From the NCBI RefSeq assembly GCF_021401345.1, contig NZ_JACBGE010000003.1:214483-278482 (forward strand): a stretch of DNA of 64,000 nt. Reading direction: 5' to 3'. Made by a program: the position numbers and the translations under genes. Source of the stretch: Hydrogenophaga sp. NFH-34. GTDB lineage: Bacteria; Pseudomonadota; Gammaproteobacteria; Burkholderiales; Burkholderiaceae_C. Below are positions 1-7,860 of this stretch, piece by piece. Below the pieces are notes generated by a model, which searched no databases, was not told the DNA's origin, and was given only the letters and a program-made list of their open reading frames with translations. Position 1 is the first letter of the stretch. Every line of letters begins with the position of its first letter.

Positions 1-338
1 TCCACAGCTTTCAGTGGCTCGGCGAAACACCGGGACGCGAGGTCGCGTTCGGCCTGGCCGGCCGCTTCTGGCAACTGGACTACGGCCTGCTCCCCTTGGC
101 CGATGCCGCCGCGTTCATGGCCCTGACCGACCAGCCGCGGCTGGTGCTGACCGTTGGCGTGCAACCGCTGGCAGCGCACCGCTGCCAGCTGGTGACCCAC
201 ACCCGCGTGCACTGCCCCAGTGCTCTGCAACGGCGTCGTTTTGCGCCCTACTGGTACGCCATCCGTCCGGTCAGCGGCCTCATTCGCCAGCGCCTGCTCC
301 GGCGCATCGCCGCGCTGGCCCACGCTGCACAGCCGTGA
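1..338 (+). CDS. C-terminal part of a hypothetical protein (start lies outside the window)
   Basis: The reading frame is open from base 3 and ends in TGA at 336-338, so only the last 111 residues are present and the start codon is upstream of the window. The fragment is globular, with no membrane segment. It has an aromatic-rich stretch (GRFWQLDYGL), a segment resembling an antiparallel sheet, and a basic C-terminal helix (FRPYW-like pattern followed by SGLIRQRLLRRIAA). That C-terminal pattern resembles proteins of the SRPBCC / polyketide-cyclase-like fold, but this is an impression from memory and no catalytic residue can be assigned. The stop codon overlaps the GTG start of the next gene (GTGA), which suggests translational coupling. 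Confidence 0.6.
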   Translation, partial: HSFQWLGETPGREVAFGLAGRFWQLDYGLLPLADAAAFMALTDQPRLVLTVGVQPLAAHRCQLVTHTRVHCPSALQRRRFAPYWYAIRPVSGLIRQRLLRRIAALAHAAQP

Positions 339-658
339 GCGCCTGCACCACCTGCGGCGCCTGCTGCGCCAGCTTCCGCGTCGACTTCTCGGTTTTCGAG
401 ACGCAGTCCGAAGGCGGCACGGTGCCCGACGGCCTGTGGGTGCCGGTGACCGAGGGCACGGTGCGCCTGCGGGGCACCGACCACGTGCGTCCGCGCTGCG
501 CGGCGCTCTCTGGCAAGGTCGGCGAAAAGGCCACTTGCGGCATCTACGAGTGGCGCCCCAACCCCTGCCGCGAATTTGAGGAAGGCAGCGACGCCTGCGC
601 TTCCGCACGGCGCCGCCACGGGCTGGCGCCGCTGACAGACGCCTCCCCTTTCTTCTGA
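335..658 (+). CDS. YkgJ family cysteine cluster protein
   Basis: A 107-residue protein carrying the N-terminal cysteine cluster CTTCGACC (Cys4, 7, 10, 11) and further cysteines near 55, 68, 78 and 88. This is the spacing of the YkgJ / CxxCxxCC family, thought to bind zinc or an Fe-S cluster; the biochemical role of the family is not settled. The C-terminal part contains GIYEWRPNPCREFE, the conserved 'CxIYexRPxxCReF' signature. The GTG start at 335 overlaps the previous stop and begins directly before the Cys cluster, which is why it was chosen over any upstream codon. It ends 2 bases before the methyltransferase gene, so the three genes probably form an operon. Confidence 0.85.
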   Translation: MSACTTCGACCASFRVDFSVFETQSEGGTVPDGLWVPVTEGTVRLRGTDHVRPRCAALSGKVGEKATCGIYEWRPNPCREFEEGSDACASARRRHGLAPLTDASPFF

Positions 659-660
659 CC

Positions 661-1599
661 ATGCAAGCCCTGCTCGATGCCATTGCCCGGGCCACGCCCG
701 GCCCCGACGCCCAACGCCTCTTCCACGGCCGCGGCGGCCTGTTCCCTGGCTGCGAGGACTGGGCGCTGGACTGGTTCGCGCCGGTCTGGCTGCTGACCAA
801 GTTCGGCGAGGCGACGGACGAAGAGACGCAACGCATCGCCGAGGCGCTCGCCGCGCGGCAGGCGCAACTCGCACCGGAGCTGCCGCTGAACTGGGTGTTC
901 CAGCGCCGCCAGCCCGACGGCCCGGTCAGCCGCCCGGTCACCACCCTGATGGCCGGCACGGTGCCCGAACCGCACACCGTCACCGAAGACGGCGCGCGTT
1001 ACCGCGTGCAGGTGCAACGCGGCCAGAACCACGGTCTGTTCCTCGACATGGCCGAAGGCCGGCGCTGGGTGCGCGCCCACGCGCAAAACGCCAAGGTGTT
1101 GAACCTGTTTGCCTACACCTGCGCCTTTTCTGTCGCCGCGTTGCAAGGCGGTGCGCGGGAGGTCATCAACATCGACATGGCCCAGGGCGCGCTGGCCACC
1201 GGCCAGCAGAACCACCCGCTCAACGGGTTCACCAGTGGCGCCAAATTTCTCGCCCACGACCTGTTCAGCTCCTGGGGCAAGGTCACGCGCATGGGGCCTT
1301 ACGACCTCGTGGTGGCCGACCCGCCGAGCTACCAGAAGGGCAGCTTCGTGGCCAACAAGGACTGGCCCCGCCTGCTGCGCCGCCTGCCGGACCTGCTCAA
1401 GCCCGGCGGCCGGGCCCTGCTCTGTCTGAACGCACCCGAAATCCCCGAGGCGTTCCTGCATGAACACCTGGCGGCCCAAGCCCCCGAGCTGCTGATCGAG
1501 CAGCGCCTGCCCAACCCGCCCGCGTTCGCCGACGCTTCGCCCGACCGCGCGCTCAAGGTGCTGGTGGTGCGCCTGCCGCCGCTCGCACCGGCTCAGTGA
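661..1599 (+). CDS. class I SAM-dependent methyltransferase, RlmI/RlmK-like
   Basis: A 312-residue protein of the COG1092 type, related to the 23S rRNA methyltransferases RlmI and RlmKL. The SAM-binding motif I is visible at about residues 145-160 (VLNLFAYTCAFSVAA), followed by an acidic residue at the end of strand 2 (INIDMA). The catalytic motif is DPPSYQKGSF at 220-229. The RlmI PUA domain is not evident, and the N-terminal 100 residues are divergent, so the RNA target cannot be named. The ATG at 661 follows the YkgJ stop by two bases. The 3' end overlaps the stop codon of the convergent small Cys-rich gene by a few bases (1593-1599). Confidence 0.85.
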   Translation: MQALLDAIARATPGPDAQRLFHGRGGLFPGCEDWALDWFAPVWLLTKFGEATDEETQRIAEALAARQAQLAPELPLNWVFQRRQPDGPVSRPVTTLMAGTVPEPHTVTEDGARYRVQVQRGQNHGLFLDMAEGRRWVRAHAQNAKVLNLFAYTCAFSVAALQGGAREVINIDMAQGALATGQQNHPLNGFTSGAKFLAHDLFSSWGKVTRMGPYDLVVADPPSYQKGSFVANKDWPRLLRRLPDLLKPGGRALLCLNAPEIPEAFLHEHLAAQAPELLIEQRLPNPPAFADASPDRALKVLVVRLPPLAPAQ

Positions 1600-1769
1600 C
1601 AGCCGCCGCGGTGGCCGCAGCCCTGACAAGCCCCACAAGCGGGCGATGACGCCGGTGCCGGCGGGTTCGCCAACGACCGCCGCGCGCGCCAGCGCCGCCA
1701 GGCCGGGTACAGCAGGTACCCCAGCGCGGCCACGACGCACACCCCCACCACCAGGCCCTGCGCGCTCAT
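1593..1769 (-). CDS. FeoB-associated Cys-rich membrane peptide
   Basis: A 58-residue peptide with one N-terminal membrane segment (about residues 5-21), a basic stretch (RRWRARR) and a Cys/His/Gly-rich tail (CGACQGCGHRGGCH). This is the layout of the FeoB-associated Cys-rich membrane proteins, which often replace FeoC downstream of feoB. The ATG at 1769 overlaps the feoB stop (ATGA), so its synthesis is probably coupled to FeoB. The Cys/His tail could bind iron or an Fe-S cluster; that is inference from family context and residue content. It converges on the methyltransferase gene and overlaps it by 7 bases. Confidence 0.8.
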   Translation of the reverse strand: MSAQGLVVGVCVVAALGYLLYPAWRRWRARRSLANPPAPASSPACGACQGCGHRGGCH

Positions 1770-3631
1770 GCCGCGCCCCAGGCCAGCGCCAGCCGGTAGG
1801 TGAGCCACGACGCGCCGTACGCCAAGGCGAACAGATACACGGCAACGACCGCGGCGTGGCGCCAGCCGCCCGCCTCGCGCCGGATCGCAGCCAGCGTGGC
1901 CACGCACTGCGGCGCATAGACAAACCACACCAGCAGCGACAGCGCCGTCGCCAATGACCACTGGCTGCCGATCAGCCCACCCAGCGCGTCGGCGACCTGG
2001 TCGCCGCTGGCGCTGAGGGCGTAAACCGTCCCGAGCGCGGCCACCACCACCTCGCGCGCCGCCATGGCCGGAATCAGCGCCACCACGATGCGCCAGTCGA
2101 AACCAAGCGGCGCGAACAGCGGCGCCAGCAGGTGCCCCAGCCGCCCGGCCCAGCTCACTTCGATGGGCGCCCCGGTGAAGCCAGCGGGCGGCGCCGGGTA
2201 GCTCGACAGGAACCAGAGCAGCACCATCAGCGCCAGGATGACGCCCCCCACCCGCCGCAGGAAGATCGTGGTGCGCTCCCACAGGCCGCGCGCGATGTTG
2301 CGCAGATGGGGCAGGCGGTAAGCCGGCAGTTCCATGAGCAGGGGCGTGCGGGCACCGCCCCCCGTGCGCCGCGAGACGGCGAAGGCCACACCCATCGCGC
2401 TCAGGATGCCCAGTGCGTAAAGGCCGAACAGCACCACCCCCTGCAGGTTGAACACGCCGGCCACGCTGCGCCGGGGCACGAAGGCCCCGATCAGCAGCGC
2501 GTACACCGGCAGCCGCGCCGAGCAGGTCATCAGCGGCGCCACCAGGATGGTGAGCCAGCGGTCGCGCCAGTGCCCGATGGTGCGCGTGGCCATGACGCCC
2601 GGCACCGCGCAGGCAAAGCTCGACAGCAGCGGGATGAACGAGCGGCCCGAAAGCCCCACGGTGCCCATCAGCCGGTCCATCAGGAAGGCCGCGCGCGGCA
2701 GATAGCCCGAGTCTTCGAGCACGAAGATGAACAGAAACAGGATGAGGATCTGCGGCAGAAATACCAGCACGCCCCCGACGCCGGCGATCACGCCGTCGAC
2801 CAGCAGGCTGCGCAGCGGCCCGTCGGCCAGGCGCGTGCCCACCCATTCGCCCAGTGCCGCCATGCCGGTGTCCAGCGCCTCCATGGGCCAGGCAGCCCAG
2901 GCAAACACCGCCTGGAACATGAGAAAAAGCAGCGCCGCGAGCCCCACATAGCCCCAGACCGGATGCAGCACCCAGCGGTCGACCCGGTCGCTCAGCGCCC
3001 AGCGCTGCACCGGGGTGTGCACCGCATCGGCCAGCAGCGCACGCACCTGGCGGTGCAGTTCGGCCGGATCGGGGATCTGATCGGCCACTCCTTCGGGGTG
3101 CGGCGCCACCGCGTGAGCCAGCACATCGTCAATCTGCGCCAGCAGGGCCTGGGCGCCGTGCCGCTGCACCCCCACGGCCGTGACGACGGGCAGGCCCAGA
3201 CGCTCGGCCAGGCGGGCGGTGTCGATGCGCACGCCCTGCGCCGCAGCCACGTCGGCCATGTTGAGCACCAGCAGCATCGGCAGCCCCAGCGCGCGCGCTT
3301 CCAGCACCAGCCGCAGATGCAACTGCAGATGGGTGGCGTCGACCACGCACACCAGCAGATCGGGCGGCGCCTCGCCCGCCAGGCGACCGGTGAGCAGATC
3401 GCGGGTCACCGCTTCGTCCTGGCTCAGGGGCGCCAAGCTGTAGGTGCCGGGCAGATCGATCACCTGGGCGCGGCGGCCGGCCGGGGTGGTCAGCCACCCG
3501 GTCTTGCGCTCGACGGTGACGCCGGCGTAGTTGGCCACTTTCTGGCGCGCGCCGGTCAGCCGGTTGAACAGGGCGGTCTTGCCGCAGTTGGGCTGGCCCA
3601 GCAAGGCCAGGCGGGGAACGGGGGTATCCAT
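1766..3631 (-). CDS. feoB: Fe(II) transport protein B
   Basis: A 621-residue inner-membrane ferrous iron transporter with an N-terminal G-protein domain and a polytopic core. The G motifs are visible: G1 GQPNCGKT at 12-19 (Gln replaces the usual Asn after the first Gly), G3 DLPGTYSL at 59-66, and G4 NMAD at 124-127. The C-terminal half has the duplicated Gate regions and about eight to ten membrane segments. It is shorter than the 773-residue E. coli protein, mainly in the cytoplasmic spacer and C-terminus. The ATG at 3631 was chosen because the GTPase begins directly after it and it lies 2 bases after the feoA stop. Confidence 0.96.
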   Translation of the reverse strand: MDTPVPRLALLGQPNCGKTALFNRLTGARQKVANYAGVTVERKTGWLTTPAGRRAQVIDLPGTYSLAPLSQDEAVTRDLLTGRLAGEAPPDLLVCVVDATHLQLHLRLVLEARALGLPMLLVLNMADVAAAQGVRIDTARLAERLGLPVVTAVGVQRHGAQALLAQIDDVLAHAVAPHPEGVADQIPDPAELHRQVRALLADAVHTPVQRWALSDRVDRWVLHPVWGYVGLAALLFLMFQAVFAWAAWPMEALDTGMAALGEWVGTRLADGPLRSLLVDGVIAGVGGVLVFLPQILILFLFIFVLEDSGYLPRAAFLMDRLMGTVGLSGRSFIPLLSSFACAVPGVMATRTIGHWRDRWLTILVAPLMTCSARLPVYALLIGAFVPRRSVAGVFNLQGVVLFGLYALGILSAMGVAFAVSRRTGGGARTPLLMELPAYRLPHLRNIARGLWERTTIFLRRVGGVILALMVLLWFLSSYPAPPAGFTGAPIEVSWAGRLGHLLAPLFAPLGFDWRIVVALIPAMAAREVVVAALGTVYALSASGDQVADALGGLIGSQWSLATALSLLVWFVYAPQCVATLAAIRREAGGWRHAAVVAVYLFALAYGASWLTYRLALAWGAA

Positions 3632-3633
3632 GG

Positions 3634-3957
3634 TCAGCCCTGCGACGAAGGCACGGGCCGCACCCGCAGCAGGGCGGCTTCGTGCGCCCGCAGGGCAAAA
3701 GTGGCCTGCCCCACGCGCACCGCCACCGGACCGCCCCGGAGCCAGCCACGCGAGACCACCCGCAAGGTCTCCCCAGGAAGGCACCCGACCTCGGCCAGAC
3801 GGCGCAGGGTGCCCGCCTGCGTGCCGTCGGGGTCGGCCGCCAGGCGCACCAGCACGGCCGGCTGGTGCAGCGGCCAGGTATCAAGACCGGTGTCGCTCAC
3901 CGGCCCGGGGCTCGCCTGGGCCAGGGGCGCCGGCAGCACCAGCGAGGCATCGGTCAT
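3634..3957 (-). CDS. feoA: FeoA family ferrous iron transport protein A
   Basis: A 107-residue cytosolic protein with a C-terminal SH3-like FeoA domain (about residues 35-105: LRRLAEVGCLPGETLRVV followed by VAVRVGQATFALRAHEAALL). FeoA proteins are thought to modulate FeoB through the G domain. It is preceded by about 30 Ala/Pro-rich residues that are not part of the core domain. The ATG at 3957 has a GGAG ribosome site 7 bases upstream; a longer frame beginning at 3987 would lack one. It is the first gene of feoA-feoB-Cys-rich peptide, with a candidate Fur box 38 bases upstream. Confidence 0.9.
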   Translation of the reverse strand: MTDASLVLPAPLAQASPGPVSDTGLDTWPLHQPAVLVRLAADPDGTQAGTLRRLAEVGCLPGETLRVVSRGWLRGGPVAVRVGQATFALRAHEAALLRVRPVPSSQG

Positions 3958-3994
3958 GGGGCATCTCCGGAAAAGGAAAAACCGCACTGTAGAG

Positions 3995-4013
3995 AATGCG
4001 ATGACTTCTCATT
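3995..4013 (-). promoter_or_regulatory. candidate Fur box upstream of feoA
   Basis: On the minus strand the 19 bases read AATGAGAAGTCATCGCATT, an imperfect inverted repeat (AATGnGA at one end, TCnCATT at the other). It matches about 14 of 18 defined positions of the consensus AATGAGAATnATTCTCATT. It lies 38 bases upstream of the feoA start, in the control region of an iron(II) uptake operon. Binding by Fur is inferred from motif and context. Confidence 0.6.
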
Positions 4014-4083
4014 TGCGCCACATCAAGGAAATTCCAACGGGGGCCGGTGCCGGCCCATGCCCTCGCCAGCCGTGTGCCCGGGC

Positions 4084-4560
4084 CTACCCCGGCGGTATCG
4101 GCAAAGGCCCCACCGCACCCTTGAATTCCTGTAACGAGAAATAGGTGTGCACATGCCGCACGCGCGGCAGGCGGTGCAGCTTGTTCTGCAGCAGCGCGGA
4201 ATACGCCCCCAGATCGGACGCGACGACCACGAGGATGAAGTCCTGCGGCCCCGAGATGCCGTGAAACAGCACCACTTCGGGGATCGCCATCACCGCCTGC
4301 TCGAACTCCACCGAACTGGCTTCGTTCTGGTGGTCGATGGTGACCATCACGAACGCCATCACGCCATAACCCAACCCCTGGCGGCTCAGGCGCGCGTGGT
4401 AACCCTGGATGAGCCCGCTGTCTTCCAGCCGGCGCACGCGCCGCCAGCTCGGCGACTGCGACAGGTGCGCCACGTCGGCCAGCTCGCCCGAGGTCAGGCG
4501 GGCGTTGTCCTGCAGGGCCTGCATCAGCCGGAGATCGGTGGCATCGCGCTCAACGGGCAT
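4084..4560 (-). CDS. Lrp/AsnC family transcriptional regulator (KynR-like by context)
   Basis: A 158-residue regulator with an N-terminal winged helix-turn-helix (about residues 8-55, ELADVAHLSQSPSWRRVRRLE) and a C-terminal RAM/AsnC effector domain (about 68-145, ending ...VRHVHTYFSLQEFKG). Such proteins form octameric rings and sense amino acids or related metabolites. It is divergent from the aminotransferase-ridA-kynB-kynA operon, the position held by KynR, the kynurenine-responsive activator, in other betaproteobacteria and pseudomonads. The AT-rich 129-base gap between the two starts is the likely binding region. The effector is inferred, not shown. Confidence 0.88.
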   Translation of the reverse strand: MPVERDATDLRLMQALQDNARLTSGELADVAHLSQSPSWRRVRRLEDSGLIQGYHARLSRQGLGYGVMAFVMVTIDHQNEASSVEFEQAVMAIPEVVLFHGISGPQDFILVVVASDLGAYSALLQNKLHRLPRVRHVHTYFSLQEFKGAVGPLPIPPG

Positions 4561-4689
4561 AAGTTTTCCGTTTCAAGTTGATTTTTGAATGAAATTATTC
4601 TTTTTTTGAAGAAATGGCAAATAGAACTTACCGCTATCGGGCGGGCTTTCTAGAATTTGCGCACTTTCCGATTCTTCGACCTCGACACC
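4561..4689. promoter_or_regulatory. AT-rich divergent control region, with a promoter for the aminotransferase-kyn operon
   Basis: This gap is strikingly AT-rich compared with its surroundings (runs such as GATTTTTGAATGAAATTATTC and a T7 run near 4600-4608), as expected for an Lrp-type target. On the plus strand a sigma-70-like pair can be read: TTACCG at 4628-4633, a 17-base spacer, and TAGAAT at 4651-4656. It predicts a transcript start near 4663, about 27 bases before the ATG at 4690. This argues against the upstream in-frame TTG at 4657 as the real start. Confidence 0.5.
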
Positions 4690-5907
4690 ATGACGCAGCC
4701 TGTCTCTTCCCTGTTCAGCCACGTGCCCGCCTACGGGGGCGACCCTATCCTCAGCCTGATGGAAGACTTCCAGAAGGATCCGCGCACCGACAAGGTGAGC
4801 CTGAGCATCGGCCTGTACTTCGACGAAGAGGGTCGCCTGCCGGTGCTCGAATCGGTGCGCCGGGCCGAAACCGCGCTGGCCCAGGCCATCGGGCCACGTT
4901 CCTACCTGCCGATGGAAGGGGCGGCCGACTACCGTGCGGCGGTGCAGAAACTGGTGTTTGGCGCGGCGCACGAAGCGGTGGCCAGCGGCCGCATCGCCAC
5001 CATCCAGTCGCTCGGCGGCTCGGGCGCGCTCAAGGTCGGTGCCGACTTCATCCGCCGCTACTTCCCCGAAGCCGGCGTGTGGGTCAGCGACCCGACCTGG
5101 GAAAACCACCACGCGCTGTTCGAAGGCGCGGGTTTTGCCGTCCGCACCTACCCCTACTACGACGCCGCCACCGGCCAGCTCGACGTCGACGCGATGCTGG
5201 CCAGCCTGCGCGGCCTGCCGCGCGGCAGCGTGGTGCTGCTGCACGCCAGCTGCCACAACCCCACCGGCGTGGACCTCACGCGCGGGCAGTGGCAGCAACT
5301 GATTCCGGTGCTGATCGAAGGCGGCCTGATCCCCTTCATCGACATGGCCTACCAGGGCTTCGGCGACGGCCTCGATGACGATGCCTGGGCCGTGCGCGCC
5401 CTGGCCGATGCCGGCGCCCAGTTCTTCGTGGCCAACTCGTTCTCCAAGAACTTCTCGCTCTACGGCGAGCGCTGCGGCGGCCTGAGCGTGGTCTGCAGCG
5501 ATGCGGCAGCGGCCCAGACCGTGCTGGGCCAGCTCAAGGCCACCGTGCGGCGCAACTACTCGTCGCCGCCCACCTATGGCGAACGGGTCATCACCACCGT
5601 GCTGCAGTCCGGCGAGTTGCGCACCCTGTGGGAGCAGGAGCTGGCCGCCATGCGCGAGCGCATCAAGGACATGCGCACCCGCCTGCATGCGGTGCTGCAG
5701 GCCCGCTTTGGCGATCAGCGCGACTTTGGCTACTTCCTGACCCAGCGCGGCATGTTCAGCTACACCGGCCTGAACGAGGTCCAGGTCGACACGCTGCGCG
5801 AGCAGCACGGTGTGTACCTCGTGCGCTCGGGCCGGATGTGCATGTCGGGCCTGTCGCGCCGCAACGTCGAGCGCGTGGCCGAGGCCATGGCCGCGGTGAT
5901 GAACTGA
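4690..5907 (+). CDS. aromatic amino acid aminotransferase, TyrB/AspC-type (fold type I, PLP-dependent)
   Basis: A 405-residue cytosolic transaminase of the aspartate/tyrosine aminotransferase subgroup. The PLP lysine is K253 in [13 protein letters not shown]; other family residues are CHNPTG at about 188-193, the cofactor-binding Asp at about 218 ([11 protein letters not shown]), and the C-terminal substrate-carboxylate Arg in [11 protein letters not shown]. No ribosome site is obvious. The ATG was chosen because the promoter-like TAGAAT at 4651 would fall inside a longer frame. It heads an operon with ridA, kynB and kynA. TyrB-type enzymes act on Phe/Tyr/Trp; in this position the enzyme may transaminate kynurenine to kynurenate, which is inference. 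Confidence 0.88.
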   Translation: MTQPVSSLFSHVPAYGGDPILSLMEDFQKDPRTDKVSLSIGLYFDEEGRLPVLESVRRAETALAQAIGPRSYLPMEGAADYRAAVQKLVFGAAHEAVASGRIATIQSLGGSGALKVGADFIRRYFPEAGVWVSDPTWENHHALFEGAGFAVRTYPYYDAATGQLDVDAMLASLRGLPRGSVVLLHASCHNPTGVDLTRGQWQQLIPVLIEGGLIPFIDMAYQGFGDGLDDDAWAVRALADAGAQFFVANSFSKNFSLYGERCGGLSVVCSDAAAAQTVLGQLKATVRRNYSSPPTYGERVITTVLQSGELRTLWEQELAAMRERIKDMRTRLHAVLQARFGDQRDFGYFLTQRGMFSYTGLNEVQVDTLREQHGVYLVRSGRMCMSGLSRRNVERVAEAMAAVMN

Positions 5908-5952
5908 GAGCACCCGGCCCAGGCTGGCATCGGATATGCAAGGAATCTGCCC

Positions 5953-6339
5953 ATGAAAGAAGTGATCGACGTCGGCCTGCCGCCCCTCAAGCAGCCGTTC
6001 TCCTGGGCCGTGAAATCGGCCGGCATGCTGTTCACCGCCCACGGCCCCGTGCGCAGCGACGGCAGCATTGACACCGGCCCGATCGAAGAGCAGGCCCGCC
6101 TGACCTTCGCCAACCTGCAGCGCGCGGTGCAGGCCGCGGGCGGCACACTGGCCGACGTCACGCAGGTGCTGATCTACATGACGGACGTGCAGGACATGCC
6201 CGCCATCGACGCCGTGTACCGCGAATTCTTCGAAGCGCCCTGGCCCAACCGGTCGAGCGCGGCCGTCGCCGGCCTGGTGGTACCGGGCATGAAGATCGAG
6301 ATCGTGGCCTACGCCATGATTCCCGCGCCCCATGCCTGA
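5953..6339 (+). CDS. RidA family (YjgF/YER057c/UK114) imine/enamine deaminase
   Basis: A 128-residue protein of normal RidA length, expected to form a homotrimer. The conserved Arg of the active site lies in the C-terminal WPNRSSAAVAGL segment, followed by the family-typical strand (VPGMKIEIVAYA). RidA proteins hydrolyse reactive enamines and imines, such as 2-aminoacrylate, released by PLP enzymes. Its place directly after a PLP aminotransferase fits that role. Its last codons overlap the kynB start (ATG at 6332), which indicates translational coupling. It belongs to an unassigned RidA subgroup, so a specific catabolic role is also possible. Confidence 0.88.
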   Translation: MKEVIDVGLPPLKQPFSWAVKSAGMLFTAHGPVRSDGSIDTGPIEEQARLTFANLQRAVQAAGGTLADVTQVLIYMTDVQDMPAIDAVYREFFEAPWPNRSSAAVAGLVVPGMKIEIVAYAMIPAPHA

Positions 6340-6985
6340 GGCCGCCCGCACGATCTGGGACATCTCGCCGCCGGTGCACGCCGGCAGCCCGGTGTTTCCC
6401 GGAGACACCCCCTACAGCCAGACCTGGGGCGCCACCATCGGCCCGGGCTGCCCGGTGAACGTGAGCGCGATCACGCTCTCGCCGCACGTCGGCGCCCACG
6501 CCGATGCCCCGCTGCACTACGACGCCGACGGTGCGCCCGTGGGGGCGCTTGCACTGGCTCCGTTCCTGGGCCCGTGCCGCGTGATCCACGCCATCGGCTG
6601 CGGTGCGCTGATCGCATGGCAGCACATCGCCCACGCCATCGACACCCGCCCTGCGGCGCTGCCACCGCGTGTGCTGGTGCGCACCTGTGCACGCATGCCG
6701 GTCGACCGGTGGGACGACGCGCTGACCGCCTACGCGCCCGAGACCGTGGAGCGCCTGGCCGACCTGGGCGTGTTGCTGATCGGCATCGACACCGCCAGCA
6801 TCGATCCGGCCAGCAGCAAACAGCTGCCCAGCCACCAGGTGATCCGCCGCCGGGGCCTGCGCGTACTCGAAAACCTCGTGCTCGACGACGTGCCCGAGGG
6901 CGACTACGAACTCATCGCCCTGCCCCTGAAGCTCACCACCGCCGACGCCAGCCCGGTGCGCGCCGTGCTGCGCGCCCTTTCCTGA
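6332..6985 (+). CDS. kynB: kynurenine formamidase (arylformamidase)
   Basis: A 217-residue metal-dependent cyclase-like hydrolase that converts N-formylkynurenine to kynurenine and formate. The metal-binding signature is HVGAHADAP with His52, His56 and Asp58, where other families have HxGTHxDAP. Length and the N-terminal WDISPPVHAGSPVFPGDTP match bacterial KynB. The start overlaps ridA by 8 bases, and 12 bases separate it from kynA. With kynA it forms the first two steps of tryptophan breakdown. Confidence 0.92.
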   Translation: MPEAARTIWDISPPVHAGSPVFPGDTPYSQTWGATIGPGCPVNVSAITLSPHVGAHADAPLHYDADGAPVGALALAPFLGPCRVIHAIGCGALIAWQHIAHAIDTRPAALPPRVLVRTCARMPVDRWDDALTAYAPETVERLADLGVLLIGIDTASIDPASSKQLPSHQVIRRRGLRVLENLVLDDVPEGDYELIALPLKLTTADASPVRAVLRALS

Positions 6986-6997
6986 CCCCCGACCGCC

Positions 6998-7837
6998 ATG
7001 ACCACGCCCGAACACATCGTCCAAGAAGAAAAGGCGCAGCTCGATTTCAGCCGCGACATGAGCTACGGCGACTACCTGCAGCTCGACGCCATCCTCGAAG
7101 CGCAGAAACCCCTGTCGCCCGCGCACGACGAACTGCTCTTCATCGTGCAGCACCAGACCAGCGAACTGTGGATGAAGCTCATGCTGCACGAGCTCACCGC
7201 CGCCATCCGCCACATCGCCACGGACGACCTCAACCCGGCATTCAAACAGCTGGCACGGGTCAGCCGCATCATGGAACAGCTGGTGCACGCCTGGGACGTG
7301 CTGGCCACCATGACGCCGCCCGAGTACAGCGCCATCCGCCCCTATCTGGGCCGCTCCAGCGGCTTCCAGAGCTTCCAGTACCGCTGCATCGAATTCAGCC
7401 TGGGCAACAAAAACGCCGCCATGCTCAAGCCGCACGAGCACAGCGCCGAACGCCTGGCCCGCGTGCAGACGGCTTACGAGGCCCCCTCTCTGTACGACGA
7501 ATGCCTGCGCCTGCTGGCACGGCGCGGCATCGCGGTGCCGGCGAGCCACACGCAGCGCGACTGGACCCAGCCTTACGCCGACGACGATGGTGTGGAACAG
7601 GCCTGGCTGCAGGTCTACCGCGACCCCAAGGCGCACTGGGACCTGTACCAATTGGCTGAAGAACTCACCGACCTCGAAGACGCCTTCCGCCTCTGGCGCT
7701 TCCGCCACCTGACCACGGTCGAGCGGGTCATCGGCTTCAAGCGCGGCACCGGTGGCACGGGCGGCGTGAGCTACCTGCGCAAGATGCTCGACGTGGTGCT
7801 GTTCCCCGAGATCTGGCGGCTGCGCACCGCACTCTGA
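6998..7837 (+). CDS. kynA: tryptophan 2,3-dioxygenase
   Basis: A 279-residue heme dioxygenase that opens the indole ring of L-tryptophan to N-formylkynurenine. Family hallmarks are visible: the distal-side segment [11 protein letters not shown] near 48-58, the FQSFQYR motif at about 125-131, and the C-terminal proximal-heme-ligand region ([19 protein letters not shown]) with the substrate-loop GTGGT. Length is normal for the bacterial tetrameric enzyme. It is the last gene of the aminotransferase-ridA-kynB-kynA operon. The kynureninase gene kynU, often part of this operon, is not in the window. Confidence 0.96.
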   Translation: MTTPEHIVQEEKAQLDFSRDMSYGDYLQLDAILEAQKPLSPAHDELLFIVQHQTSELWMKLMLHELTAAIRHIATDDLNPAFKQLARVSRIMEQLVHAWDVLATMTPPEYSAIRPYLGRSSGFQSFQYRCIEFSLGNKNAAMLKPHEHSAERLARVQTAYEAPSLYDECLRLLARRGIAVPASHTQRDWTQPYADDDGVEQAWLQVYRDPKAHWDLYQLAEELTDLEDAFRLWRFRHLTTVERVIGFKRGTGGTGGVSYLRKMLDVVLFPEIWRLRTAL

Positions 7838-7860
7838 CTCCCGGCAGGCGACGACAGCCG

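Noticed and set aside
4573..6408. A 611-codon open frame on the minus strand opposite the aminotransferase, ridA and kynB.
   Set aside because: It is the mirror of real genes on the plus strand. Its translation is His/Gly/Val-rich low complexity with no recognisable domain, a usual effect of high GC third positions.
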